Notes under the pieces: model-generated
What the model was told of the DNA's origin: nothing
Database searches by the model: none
The model's input: the letters and a program-made list of their open reading frames with translations, nothing else
Assembly: GCA_023455425.1 (NCBI GenBank)
Contig: JAEYCM010000018.1
Coordinates: forward strand, 16,680 to 80,679
Length of the DNA stretch: 64,000 nucleotides
Direction: 5' to 3'
From: Bacillota bacterium
GTDB lineage: Bacteria > Bacillota > Clostridia > Christensenellales > CAG-138
Shown here: piece after piece, positions 26,021 through 33,324 of the stretch
Layout: each line of letters starts with the position of its first letter
Position numbering within the stretch: the stretch's first letter is position 1
Program-made: the position numbers and the translations under genes

Positions 26021-26077
26021 AAAAAATATGCCACAAAGACACCGGCGGTACTCCGCCTCATGATGCCTTCGTGGCAT
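26021..26077 (-). promoter_or_regulatory. Transcription attenuator in the cbiM leader
   Basis: On the minus strand the RNA reads an 11-bp stem (arms at plus 26067-26077 and 26028-26038, one mismatch) enclosing a smaller hairpin (ggcgg-agta-ccgcc), then a U6 run at 26026-26021: an intrinsic terminator just before the ribosome site. An alternative hairpin atgcc-acgaa-ggcat (26077-26063) uses the 5' arm of the terminator and would prevent it. This is the layout of a metal- or cofactor-responsive attenuator. I do not recognise the class. Confidence 0.65.
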
Positions 26078-26134
26078 TCGTTTTCTTTGGGATCATGGGT
26101 TTTTGCATATCTTCATAATATGCTTACAGCCTGT

Positions 26135-26163
26135 ATCTTATCGGAGGTTTATAAGAATTGCAA
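26135..26163 (-). promoter_or_regulatory. Promoter of the cbiM leader
   Basis: On the minus strand TTGCAA (26163-26158), 17 bases, TAAGAT (26140-26135). The predicted leader from here to the start codon is about 125 nucleotides. Confidence 0.65.
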
Positions 26164-26203
26164 TACATACCCCGGGTACCGGATACCCGGCAAACGCAGG
26201 GGC

Positions 26204-26614
26204 TTACCGTTCCAGAGTCTTCAGGATTTCGATTGCCGCGTCAATCAGGTTGGGCAGCGGCTCCGGCTTTAGCCCTGCGATATGAAGGTTGCATTTGTTG
26301 AGCGGGATGAGGATTTTTGCGGCCGGGCTTTCCCCTACCGCGCAGGCGACTGCGGGAGAGATTTCCCCCAGCAGGGAATTTGCGCTCAATATTGCGACAG
26401 GGCCCATGATAACGTCCGCTGCTTTCGCATTGTAAGCGATCGCGTTGTCTCCGGAAGCGCCCATATCCGCGCCCGCTTTCATCATGCTCGCGGTTGCAAG
26501 CGCGTTGGTGCCGAGCGCAATGATCTCATGCCGCGTTCCGGTCAGCTCCCGGATTCGCTCTATGATTGTGCGACCGATACCGCCGCCCTGTCCGTCTATG
26601 ACCGCTATTCTCAT
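26204..26614 (-). CDS. DUF3842 family protein
   Basis: A 136-residue cytoplasmic protein that starts MRIAVIDGQGGGIGRTI, the glycine-rich signature of the DUF3842 family, which looks like a nucleotide-binding beta-alpha-beta start. Other visible family segments are ALGTNALAT, MKAGADMGASGDNAI and IPLNKCNLHIAGL. ATG follows gggaggacagg. It is upstream of and in line with the CbiM gene, but that gene has its own promoter in between. In other Clostridia this family often lies next to metal ECF transporter genes, and the arrangement here agrees. Function unknown; a role with Ni or Co handling is only a guess from neighbourhood. Confidence 0.85.
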   Translation of the reverse strand: MRIAVIDGQGGGIGRTIIERIRELTGTRHEIIALGTNALATASMMKAGADMGASGDNAIAYNAKAADVIMGPVAILSANSLLGEISPAVACAVGESPAAKILIPLNKCNLHIAGLKPEPLPNLIDAAIEILKTLER

Positions 26615-26787
26615 CCTGTCCTCCCATTCCTCTGGTTCCCCGGTTCACGTATAGTATAGCAGAGGTTGAATACCTCCGCCATTGCGCTGCTGCCTGCTGA
26701 TGTATTGCCACGCTTATTAAAGATGGCCGCAATTTACGAAAAATGAATAACTCGATCATTATTTATTCATTTTTATGAAAAACGAGC

Positions 26788-26816
26788 TTGACATCTATGA
26801 AAATGACGAATAAAAT
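26788..26816 (+). promoter_or_regulatory. Promoter of the ammonium transporter unit
   Basis: TTGACA (26788-26793), 17 bases, TAAAAT (26811-26816). The start codon is 240 bases downstream, so the transcript has a long structured leader. The sequence upstream, 26615-26787, shows only AT-rich DNA and no gene. Confidence 0.75.
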
Positions 26817-26850
26817 GAAAGAAATATTTTTTAGAATTTCATATCGTTCT

Positions 26851-26962
26851 TTCCGGTTGGGCGGACGGCAGCATGCAGGAAACATGCGGCCCGATGTTTT
26901 CAAGTTTGGAAGCTTAAGGGTGGGGGCTTCGTTTTACAGAAGCTCTGCGCCCTTTTATTTTT
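26851..26962 (+). promoter_or_regulatory. Riboswitch-like leader, copy 1, ending in an intrinsic terminator
   Basis: Begins with ttccggttgggcggacggc, has an internal gcatg-caggaaa-catgc hairpin, then tttcaagtttggaagctta. It ends in a terminator with arms gggtgggggcttc (26918-26930) and gaagctctgcgccc (26939-26952) and a tttt tract. The same conserved blocks recur at 28871-28966 in front of another operon. Two related leaders with terminators suggest a regulatory RNA. I could not assign it to a known class. Confidence 0.65.
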
Positions 26963-26981
26963 CTTAAAAGAGATACGGCAC

Positions 26982-27021
26982 AAAGATGTGCATTGGGAAT
27001 GTTATCCCGATGCACATCTTT
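26982..27021 (+). promoter_or_regulatory. Long stem-loop between leader and ammonium transporter start
   Basis: A 17-bp stem (aaagatgtgcattggga with its complement, one G-U pair) and a 6-base loop, followed by cttttat. It stands 35 bases before the ATG. It may be a second terminator or a stabiliser for the read-through mRNA. Confidence 0.7.
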
Positions 27022-27056
27022 CTTTTATATACAAAAAATTTGAGGGGAGTGTTTCT

Positions 27057-28748
27057 ATGTTTTCATCTGTTGATACCGTTTGGGTCCTGGTGGCGACTGT
27101 GCTGGTGTTCTTTATGCAGGCTGGGTTTGCCATGGTGGAAACCGGCTTTACCAGGGCGAAAAATGCCGGCAACATCATCATGAAAAATCTGATGGACTTT
27201 GCGCTGGGCGCGATTGTGTTCTGGGTCATCGGCTTTGGCCTGATGCAGGGGGACTCATTGGGCGGCCTAGTTGGCAAGCTGGATTTTCTGATCCGCGGCG
27301 AGTACGGCCCGGGCAATATCCCGACACCCGTGTTTGTCATTTTCCAGACGGTGTTTGCAGCCACCGCGGCCACCATCGTTTCGGGCGCAATGGCGGAGCG
27401 CACCAAATTTATATCCTACTGCATTTACAGCGTTGTGATCACCGCGTTCATCTATCCCGTATCCGGCCACTGGATTTGGGGCGGCGGTTGGCTGAGCGAG
27501 CTCGGCTTCCATGATTTTGCGGGTTCCACCGCCGTTCATATGGTGGGCGGCATCGCGGCGTTTATCGGCGCCGCCATGCTCGGGCCCCGCATCGGGAAAT
27601 ACGGCAAAGACGGCAAGCCCAAAGCCATTTTAGGCCACAGCGTTACGCTGGGTGCGTTGGGCGTATTTATCCTGTGGTTCGGCTGGTTCGGCTTCAACCC
27701 TGGCTCCACGCTTTCCGCATCCGGAGACGATATGCTCGTTTCGGTAGGCAATATCTTCATGACCACCAACCTCGCTGCTGCGGCAGGCGCCACGGTTGCC
27801 ATGATACTTACCTGGGTCCGTTATAAGAAGCCCGACGTTTCGCTTACCTTAAACGGCGCATTGGGCGGCCTTGTTGCCATTACGGCGGGCTGCGACGCGG
27901 TATCCCCGTTTGGTGCTGTCGTCATCGGCGCGGTTGGAGGCCTGCTGATCGTATTTGTCGTTGAATTCCTGGATAAAGTGATAAAAGTTGACGACCCTGT
28001 GGGCGCGGTCGCGGTGCATTGCTTCTGCGGCGCTGCGGGCACGCTGATGGTCGGCCTGTTCTCTGTAAATGAGGGCCTGTTCTACGGCCATGGCGCAAGG
28101 CTATTGGGCGTGCAGGCGCTGGGCGTTCTCGCGGTGGCCGCTTGGGTCGGCGTCACCATGTTTCTTCTGTTTACGATACTCAAGCATACGGTCGGCCTGC
28201 GTGTGACTGCCGAGGAAGAGATTGCCGGTCTGGATGCGGAAGAGCACGGCTTGGCGAGCGCGTATGCGGACTTTATGCCCGCCCGCACCGCGGCGCTGCA
28301 TGTATCCGGAGAAGCCTCCGAGCATCCTGCCGTTTCCGTGGAGGATGCGGTCCCCGTGGTACACAGGTCCGCGCCTGCTGCAACCGGCTCCGATGTAAAG
28401 ATGACCAAGGTTGATATCATCACCAACGAGCACAAGTTTGAAGCGCTCAAGGAAGCGCTCAACAACATCGGCATCACCGGCATTACCGTCACAAACGTTA
28501 TGGGCTGCGGCATGCAGAAGGGCGCCACCGAGTTCTACCGTGGCGTTCCTGTGGAGATTAACCTCCTGCCCAAGGTGCGTCTGGAGATCGTGGTGTGCAA
28601 AGTCCCGGTCCACACGGTGGTGGATACCGCAAAGAAGGTGCTCTACACCGGCAATATCGGCGACGGCAAGATCTTTATCTATGATGTGGAAAATGTCATC
28701 AAGGTTCGTACCGGAGAAGAAGGCTACGCCGCGCTGCAGGACGAATAA
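27057..28748 (+). CDS. Ammonium transporter fused to a PII signalling domain
   Basis: A 563-residue fusion. Residues 1-405 are an Amt channel of about eleven membrane segments with AGFAMVETGFTRAKNAGNI, SGHWIWGGGWL and DFAGSTAVHMVGG; the family's conserved pore histidines lie within such segments. A linker of about 40 residues follows. Residues 449-563 are a complete PII protein with the B-loop TGNIGDGKIFIYD and the C-loop RTGEEG. The T-loop position of the uridylylated Tyr51 is Val (YRGVPVEIN), so this PII cannot be modified in the classical way and must sense ATP/ADP/2-oxoglutarate directly. ATG at 27057 follows gaggggagtgtttct. The fusion gates its own channel in the membrane. Confidence 0.95.
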   Translation: MFSSVDTVWVLVATVLVFFMQAGFAMVETGFTRAKNAGNIIMKNLMDFALGAIVFWVIGFGLMQGDSLGGLVGKLDFLIRGEYGPGNIPTPVFVIFQTVFAATAATIVSGAMAERTKFISYCIYSVVITAFIYPVSGHWIWGGGWLSELGFHDFAGSTAVHMVGGIAAFIGAAMLGPRIGKYGKDGKPKAILGHSVTLGALGVFILWFGWFGFNPGSTLSASGDDMLVSVGNIFMTTNLAAAAGATVAMILTWVRYKKPDVSLTLNGALGGLVAITAGCDAVSPFGAVVIGAVGGLLIVFVVEFLDKVIKVDDPVGAVAVHCFCGAAGTLMVGLFSVNEGLFYGHGARLLGVQALGVLAVAAWVGVTMFLLFTILKHTVGLRVTAEEEIAGLDAEEHGLASAYADFMPARTAALHVSGEASEHPAVSVEDAVPVVHRSAPAATGSDVKMTKVDIITNEHKFEALKEALNNIGITGITVTNVMGCGMQKGATEFYRGVPVEINLLPKVRLEIVVCKVPVHTVVDTAKKVLYTGNIGDGKIFIYDVENVIKVRTGEEGYAALQDE

Positions 28749-28772
28749 CGAACACAACGCATCCAGTCGATT

Positions 28773-28803
28773 GCCCCGCAGAAAGGCTTTCTGCGGGGCT
28801 TTC
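28773..28803 (+). terminator. Intrinsic terminator of the amt-PII gene
   Basis: gccccgcagaaa and tttctgcggggc pair perfectly around ggc, followed by tttc. It lies 25 bases after the stop. Confidence 0.85.
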
Positions 28804-28870
28804 ATAAAGGCGGGTATATTGACTTTTTTGGGATGATATAGTAGTCTACTTAAAATAGAATATTGCCCGG

Positions 28871-28966
28871 TTCCGGTTGGCGGATGGCCGTTTGGGGTCG
28901 TCCGTTTCAAGATTTTGTAGCTTAAGGGTGGAGGCTTCTTTTTTGAAGCGCTCCACTTTTTATTTT
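28871..28966 (+). promoter_or_regulatory. Riboswitch-like leader, copy 2, ending in an intrinsic terminator
   Basis: Conserved with the leader at 26851: ttccggttggcggatggc, then tccgtttcaagattttgtag, cttaagggtggaggcttc and the closing arm gaagcgctccac with a T-tract (28945-28966). The middle hairpin is shorter than in copy 1, which is what one expects of a variable stem in a conserved RNA. A possible -35 (TTGACT) lies at 28819; no convincing -10 was fixed. The operon behind it encodes a sodium-pump module. Confidence 0.65.
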
Positions 28967-29009
28967 CTCATTTGCGGATGAGAATCACACAAAAAAGGAG
29001 GTCTTATTT

Positions 29010-29156
29010 GTGACGGTTTCCAATGCCATTCTTACCGCGCTCTTTTGTTTTGCCATGGTATTCGTTATTCTTTTGTGCCTGTATCTCCTGCTCAAGCTGT
29101 TTTCTGTGCTTTTTGCAGGGTCCACTGACAAAAAAGAAAAGCAGAAAGCGCAGTAA
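29010..29156 (+). CDS. Small OadG-like membrane subunit of a Na+-pumping decarboxylase
   Basis: A 48-residue protein from GTG 29010, 8 bases after aaaaaaggagg. It has one hydrophobic segment (about residues 10-36) and a charged C-terminus (DKKEKQKAQ). This is the pattern of the gamma (OadG/GcdC-like) subunit that anchors the carboxyltransferase to the beta subunit. The gene ends 12 bases before the beta subunit gene, the usual order. It is shorter than typical OadG (about 80 residues). Identity rests on size, topology and position. Confidence 0.65.
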   Translation: MTVSNAILTALFCFAMVFVILLCLYLLLKLFSVLFAGSTDKKEKQKAQ

Positions 29157-29168
29157 GGAGGAAAGGCT

Positions 29169-30305
29169 ATGTTTTCGGATGCAATCATAAAAATATGGCA
29201 GGATTCCGGCTTTGCCGCGCTCACAATCGAGCAGGGAATCATGCTTCTTGTCTCTTTTGTTCTGATTTTCCTGGCTATTGCGAAGAAATTTGAGCCGCTC
29301 TTGCTGCTGCCTATCGCCTTTGGCGTGCTATTGGCGAACCTTCCCCTTACCGGGCTTATGGCCGAAGCTGTGGGCGATGAATCGGGCGGCCTGTTGTATT
29401 ATTTATATCTGGGCGTCAAAAAGGGCATCTATCCCTCTCTGATCTTCTTAGGCATCGGGGCCATGACAGATTTCGGGCCGTTGATTGCCCGCCCTAGCAG
29501 TCTGTTCCTGGGCGCGGGCGCGCAGCTTGGCATCTCGGTGGCGTTTGTGCTGGCCATTGCGTTCGGCTTTGATCCGAAAGAGGCCGCTTCCATCGGCATC
29601 ATCGGCGGCGCGGACGGACCCACGGCCATTTATCTGACCACAAAGCTTGCCGACCATCTGCTGCCGGCTATTGCCATCGCCGCGTATTCCTATATGGCGC
29701 TCATTCCCATTATACAGCCGCCGCTCATGCGTATGCTGACCACCAAAAAAGAGCGTGAAATCGTCATGAATCAGATGCGGGAAGTTTCCAAGCTGGAAAA
29801 AATCTGCTTTCCCATCGTGGTCACGGTATTGTGCGTGCTGCTGCTCCCTTCCGTTGCGCCGCTGATCGGCATGCTGATGCTGGGGAACTTATTTAAAGAA
29901 TCCGGCGTGGTGGAGCGTCTTTCCAGCACCGTACAGAATGCGCTTATCAACATCGTGACCATATTCTTAGGCGTCACCGTGGGCGCAACCGCGCAGGCAG
30001 AAACATTTTTACAGCCCGAAACGCTCGGGATCATCGGGCTTGGGCTGCTGGCGTTCATATTCAGCACCATCGGCGGTCTGCTGCTGGGCAAACTGATGTG
30101 CTGGTTGACCAAAGGGAAAATCAATCCGCTCATCGGTTCCGCGGGTGTATCCGCCGTACCCATGGCGGCGCGCGTTTCCCAGGTGGAGGGGCAGAAGGCA
30201 AACCCTTTGAGCTACCTGCTGATGCACGCGATGGGGCCGAATGTGGCGGGGGTCATCGGCTCGGCGGTGGCTGCTGGTATCCTGCTCTCGTTGTTTGGAA
30301 AATAA
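29169..30305 (+). CDS. Sodium-ion-translocating decarboxylase beta subunit
   Basis: A 378-residue membrane protein, the usual length of OadB/GcdB/MmdB. It has about nine membrane segments and the signature IIGGADGPTAIYL at residues 144-156, where the conserved Asp (Asp149) lies in the Na+ path. LGNLFKESG and AMGPNVAGVIGSAVAAG are also typical. It couples decarboxylation of a biotin-bound carboxyl group to Na+ export. Substrate cannot be told from beta alone; oxaloacetate, glutaconyl-CoA and methylmalonyl-CoA are possible. Only the OadG-like gene is with it; no alpha or biotin carrier gene is in the window. Start follows aaggaggaaaggct. Confidence 0.93.
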   Translation: MFSDAIIKIWQDSGFAALTIEQGIMLLVSFVLIFLAIAKKFEPLLLLPIAFGVLLANLPLTGLMAEAVGDESGGLLYYLYLGVKKGIYPSLIFLGIGAMTDFGPLIARPSSLFLGAGAQLGISVAFVLAIAFGFDPKEAASIGIIGGADGPTAIYLTTKLADHLLPAIAIAAYSYMALIPIIQPPLMRMLTTKKEREIVMNQMREVSKLEKICFPIVVTVLCVLLLPSVAPLIGMLMLGNLFKESGVVERLSSTVQNALINIVTIFLGVTVGATAQAETFLQPETLGIIGLGLLAFIFSTIGGLLLGKLMCWLTKGKINPLIGSAGVSAVPMAARVSQVEGQKANPLSYLLMHAMGPNVAGVIGSAVAAGILLSLFGK

Positions 30306-30314
30306 ATTACTGCA

Positions 30315-30342
30315 AAAAGGCGGCAGAGTTCTGCCGCCTTTT
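30315..30342 (+). terminator. Intrinsic terminator after the decarboxylase beta gene
   Basis: aaaaggcggcag and ctgccgcctttt pair around agtt, ten bases after the stop. A tract on one side and T tract on the other; it may act in both directions. Confidence 0.9.
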
Positions 30343-30438
30343 GCATTGCGTTTATTCGCATACAAAAGCGAGACATGAGCAGGCGCCGCATGCTACAATA
30401 AATTGAATTTTATTCCATAACTTGCAATGGAGCGGACG

Positions 30439-31875
30439 ATGAGACGGCTTGCGGCGGTACTTGTTTTTCTTCTGGTTATCAGTATCCCGTTTACGGCGCT
30501 TGCGCAAAACGCACCCGATGCTGCCGTGCGCGGGGAGATCGACGCATATGTCGCGCAGCAAATGGAGTGGGGCAGGCTGCCCGGCGTTGCGCTGGGAATT
30601 GTAAGCGCCGACGGTACCGCATTTATAAAAGGATATGGTACCGCGGGTAATGGCGCCAAAGTGACGGGGGAAACGGTGTTTCCAATCGCCTCCGTCAGCA
30701 AGGTGTTTACAGCACTTGCGGCGCGCCAGATGATCAATGCAGGCGTGCTAGATGAAAACGCCGGCGTTCAGGAGTATCTGCCCGGTTTTTCTCCAATGTT
30801 TCAGGGGCGGCCGGTTCAAGTTACGGTTCACCAGCTGCTTGCGCATACGAGCGGCATTGCAAAAATTCAAGGAGGCGCGCCGTATCTCTATGGTCCCGAT
30901 ACCACGTTTGAGGAGATCGCGGAACGGGAACGCAATCTCACGCTCGTCCGTCAGCCCGGCACAGAATATGAATACTCCAATCTCAATTACCTGCTGCTGG
31001 CGTCCGTAATGGAAGCGGCCTCGGGTACGCCGTATGAAGACTATGTGAGCAATCATGTGCTTTCCCCGCTTGAAATGGGGCATACCTATCTTCGTGCGGA
31101 TCAAATTCCGCAAGAGAAGAAGGCACAAGGGCATATCATGCTGTACGGCCTGCTCCTGCGCATCCCGTATCCGGAACCCAACACGTTGCTGCCCACGGGG
31201 GGCATCTATACAAACGCCGGGGATATGGCACAGCTTTTATCTTGTTATCTTCAGAATGGCTCGTGCAGCGGCAAATCCGTGCTTTATCCTGCCAATTACG
31301 GTGAAGGTGTTCCGCCTGCGGGGAGCTTTCATGATATTTACTGGATACCCGGAATAGATGCGCGGCGGGAAATGTTCCACGATGGTTCTTTGCCTGAAGG
31401 TACCTCGTCCATCCGTATCGACAGGCAATCCGGTTATGCGGTTGTGGTATTGGTAAATGCAAATGATCAGGATCTGTTTTTTGACAATGGCATTTCCGCA
31501 GGGACCATCAGCCGGGATCTCCTGCAATATCTAAAAACGGGTACCTTCCCGGAGCGAACAGTGCCGACCGGCGCATATGAGCGGATTGCGTTCCCCGCTG
31601 CCGTGTTTGCTGGCCTGATCTATTACGTTGTCAGCAGCGCAAGGCGTTTGTTTCAAAAGGAGAAGTTTCCGCTCGCCGGGCTGTTGGTGGATGGCATATT
31701 GCCATTGCTTGCATTACTGTTGATTCCCATCTATTACGACATCAGCTGGGGCTGGTTGCTTGCCTACCACCCGGAGCTCAACAGCACGATATTGGGTTGC
31801 ACAGGCATTTTGCTTATGAGTTTTACAGTCAAGGCAATTCTATATGTGAGAAAGAGAAGGCAAAAAACTGTATAG
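30439..31875 (+). CDS. Serine hydrolase (beta-lactamase/penicillin-binding family) with C-terminal membrane segments
   Basis: A 478-residue protein from ATG 30439, six bases after ggag; an ATG 12 bases upstream has no ribosome site. Residues 1-25 form a signal peptide ending near ALAQN. The catalytic domain (about 30-355) carries ASVSK (the S-x-x-K nucleophile and base), YSNLNY (Y-x-N) and LAHTSG. The last 100 residues hold three hydrophobic segments and a basic tail, so the enzyme domain is tethered on the outside. Members are esterases, D-aminopeptidases or peptidoglycan-active; true beta-lactamase activity is not implied. Monocistronic between terminators. Confidence 0.85.
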   Translation: MRRLAAVLVFLLVISIPFTALAQNAPDAAVRGEIDAYVAQQMEWGRLPGVALGIVSADGTAFIKGYGTAGNGAKVTGETVFPIASVSKVFTALAARQMINAGVLDENAGVQEYLPGFSPMFQGRPVQVTVHQLLAHTSGIAKIQGGAPYLYGPDTTFEEIAERERNLTLVRQPGTEYEYSNLNYLLLASVMEAASGTPYEDYVSNHVLSPLEMGHTYLRADQIPQEKKAQGHIMLYGLLLRIPYPEPNTLLPTGGIYTNAGDMAQLLSCYLQNGSCSGKSVLYPANYGEGVPPAGSFHDIYWIPGIDARREMFHDGSLPEGTSSIRIDRQSGYAVVVLVNANDQDLFFDNGISAGTISRDLLQYLKTGTFPERTVPTGAYERIAFPAAVFAGLIYYVVSSARRLFQKEKFPLAGLLVDGILPLLALLLIPIYYDISWGWLLAYHPELNSTILGCTGILLMSFTVKAILYVRKRRQKTV

Positions 31876-31884
31876 AGAAAAGTA

Positions 31885-31914
31885 AACGCCGCGCTACTGT
31901 GCGCGGCGTTTTTG
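31885..31914. terminator. Bidirectional terminator
   Basis: aacgccgcgc and gcgcggcgtt pair around tactgt, with tttt on the plus side. It lies between convergent genes and overlaps the last codons of the CdaR-type regulator. Confidence 0.85.
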
Positions 31915-33075
31915 CTGCTTGCGCGGCTCCGGTTGCGTTCCCGTCTGAAGCTCCGGGAACTTGAGCATATATAAAAGGATTTGCAGCGTTACCGCGTCGC
32001 GGAAACGGCGCGGGTCCAGCCCATAAAGGTCGCGCGTCTTGTTCAGGCGGAAAATGAGCGTGTTGCGGTGGATGTGCAGCGCCGCTGCCGTTTCATTGAC
32101 GCATTTGTCCTGCTCAAAGTAGGTCTGCAGCGTCTCAAACAGTACGGGGTCAAGCTCCCTTCCATTTAGGAAGCTGTCCATAAAGGCCTGTTTGGTCGGG
32201 TCGGGCACGCCGTCGAGCAGGCGGAAAATCTGGTGCTCATAATAATAGATAATTTTCTTCTCCCCCGCCAGGCGCTCCACAATCCGCACGCTCTGCGCGG
32301 CGTCAAAGAAGCTCGCGCGGTACCCCGTCAATTCCCGGCAGGGCTTGCCCACGCCGATATAACAGGTCTGCCCGCATGCGTTGAGCCGTGCGATCACGTT
32401 TTCGCACATCGGCTCAATCGCGGCCACATCCTCCTTGCTTTTCGCGCGTACGGCAAACACATACTGCCCCTGCCCGACATAGGCGTAAAAATGGATTTTC
32501 AGGTGGGCGTAGATGATGGAATGGATGGACTGCTCGTTCATGGAAAACTCGTTGTAAATGACGGGGGAGGTGCGGATCACCACGATGCTGCAGGTCTTTC
32601 CGGTATCAATGTTCAAAAACCGCGCCTGGTCCTTGAGATTTTCGTAATCCTCAACTTTTTCGGCGATGAGATTGCTTACCCAGTTATCAAGAAGCTTCCG
32701 CTTGTAGTTGCTTTGCTGCGCAAGCTGCGCCTGCTCCATCAGGGAGATCACGGCCACTTTGATGACGGAAGCGATGGGCAAAAGGATATTCGGCTCCCCT
32801 GTGAGGCCGATGGCGCCTACCACCTTGCCATAGAGTTCCAGCGGCACGGTAATGCCTTCCCGGGTACCGGCCAGCATCGGCGCATGCTGCGGATAGACCA
32901 GCAGGTTCTTGCGCGTTCCCATCGCTTCGATCGCGCCCTGGTGGAACGTTCCGATGCGCGCGGCATCGGAACTTGCGACAATAATGCCGTCATGGTTGAT
33001 GACGTTGACAGGCGTATCCATCACCTGTTCCAGCTTATCCACAATGGGTTGCGCCAATTCCTTGGTAATGACCAT
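31894..33075 (-). CDS. CdaR/PucR-type transcriptional regulator with diacid-sensing domain
   Basis: A 393-residue regulator. ATG at 33075 lies 6 bases after agaggtga and is preferred to an in-frame ATG 18 bases upstream. The N-terminal 130 residues match the sugar-diacid recognition domain (MVITKELAQPIVDKL ... IIVASSDAARIGTFH). The C-terminus is the PucR-type helix-turn-helix: YFEQDKCVNETAAALHIHRN followed by TLIFRLNKTRDLYG. Regulators of this type control diacid (glucarate, glycerate) or allantoin/purine catabolism. It is divergent from the large catabolic cluster that starts at 33325, so it is the natural candidate regulator of that cluster. The effector may be oxamate, oxalurate or glyoxylate-like. 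Confidence 0.9.
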   Translation of the reverse strand: MVITKELAQPIVDKLEQVMDTPVNVINHDGIIVASSDAARIGTFHQGAIEAMGTRKNLLVYPQHAPMLAGTREGITVPLELYGKVVGAIGLTGEPNILLPIASVIKVAVISLMEQAQLAQQSNYKRKLLDNWVSNLIAEKVEDYENLKDQARFLNIDTGKTCSIVVIRTSPVIYNEFSMNEQSIHSIIYAHLKIHFYAYVGQGQYVFAVRAKSKEDVAAIEPMCENVIARLNACGQTCYIGVGKPCRELTGYRASFFDAAQSVRIVERLAGEKKIIYYYEHQIFRLLDGVPDPTKQAFMDSFLNGRELDPVLFETLQTYFEQDKCVNETAAALHIHRNTLIFRLNKTRDLYGLDPRRFRDAVTLQILLYMLKFPELQTGTQPEPRKQQKRRAQ

Positions 33076-33252
33076 AGTATTCACCTCTAACATGTATAGC
33101 CGGATGTGAAACGAGGCTGGCGTAAGGATTGTAATGGAACAGGGCTTGTTGCTGCATTGTTAAGAGTCTATGCGGAGAATTGTGCTTTTATTATATTGTG
33201 CATCGGTACAAAAATCAATCGTCATAAGCCCCAATTCTTGTAGGTAACGACA

Positions 33253-33282
33253 TTGTTTGGGAGCAAAATGGTTCTATATAAT
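33253..33282 (+). promoter_or_regulatory. Promoter of the thiolase/oxamate/xanthine cluster
   Basis: TTGTTT (33253-33258), 18 bases, TATAAT (33277-33282), 43 bases before the first start. The weak -35 fits a promoter that needs an activator, such as the divergent CdaR-type protein. Confidence 0.55.
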
Positions 33283-33324
33283 GAGTGTATCGGGTCCATA
33301 AAATATCGGGGAGGATTTTGATGT

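Noticed and set aside
26021..26163. Cobalamin riboswitch in front of the CbiM gene
   Set aside because: The leader is only about 125 nt and I see no B12-box core, so I report it as an unassigned attenuator.
30439..31875. Beta-lactamase resistance gene
   Set aside because: S-x-x-K and Y-x-N motifs are shared by many esterases and peptidases, and the membrane-anchored form does not suggest a true beta-lactamase.
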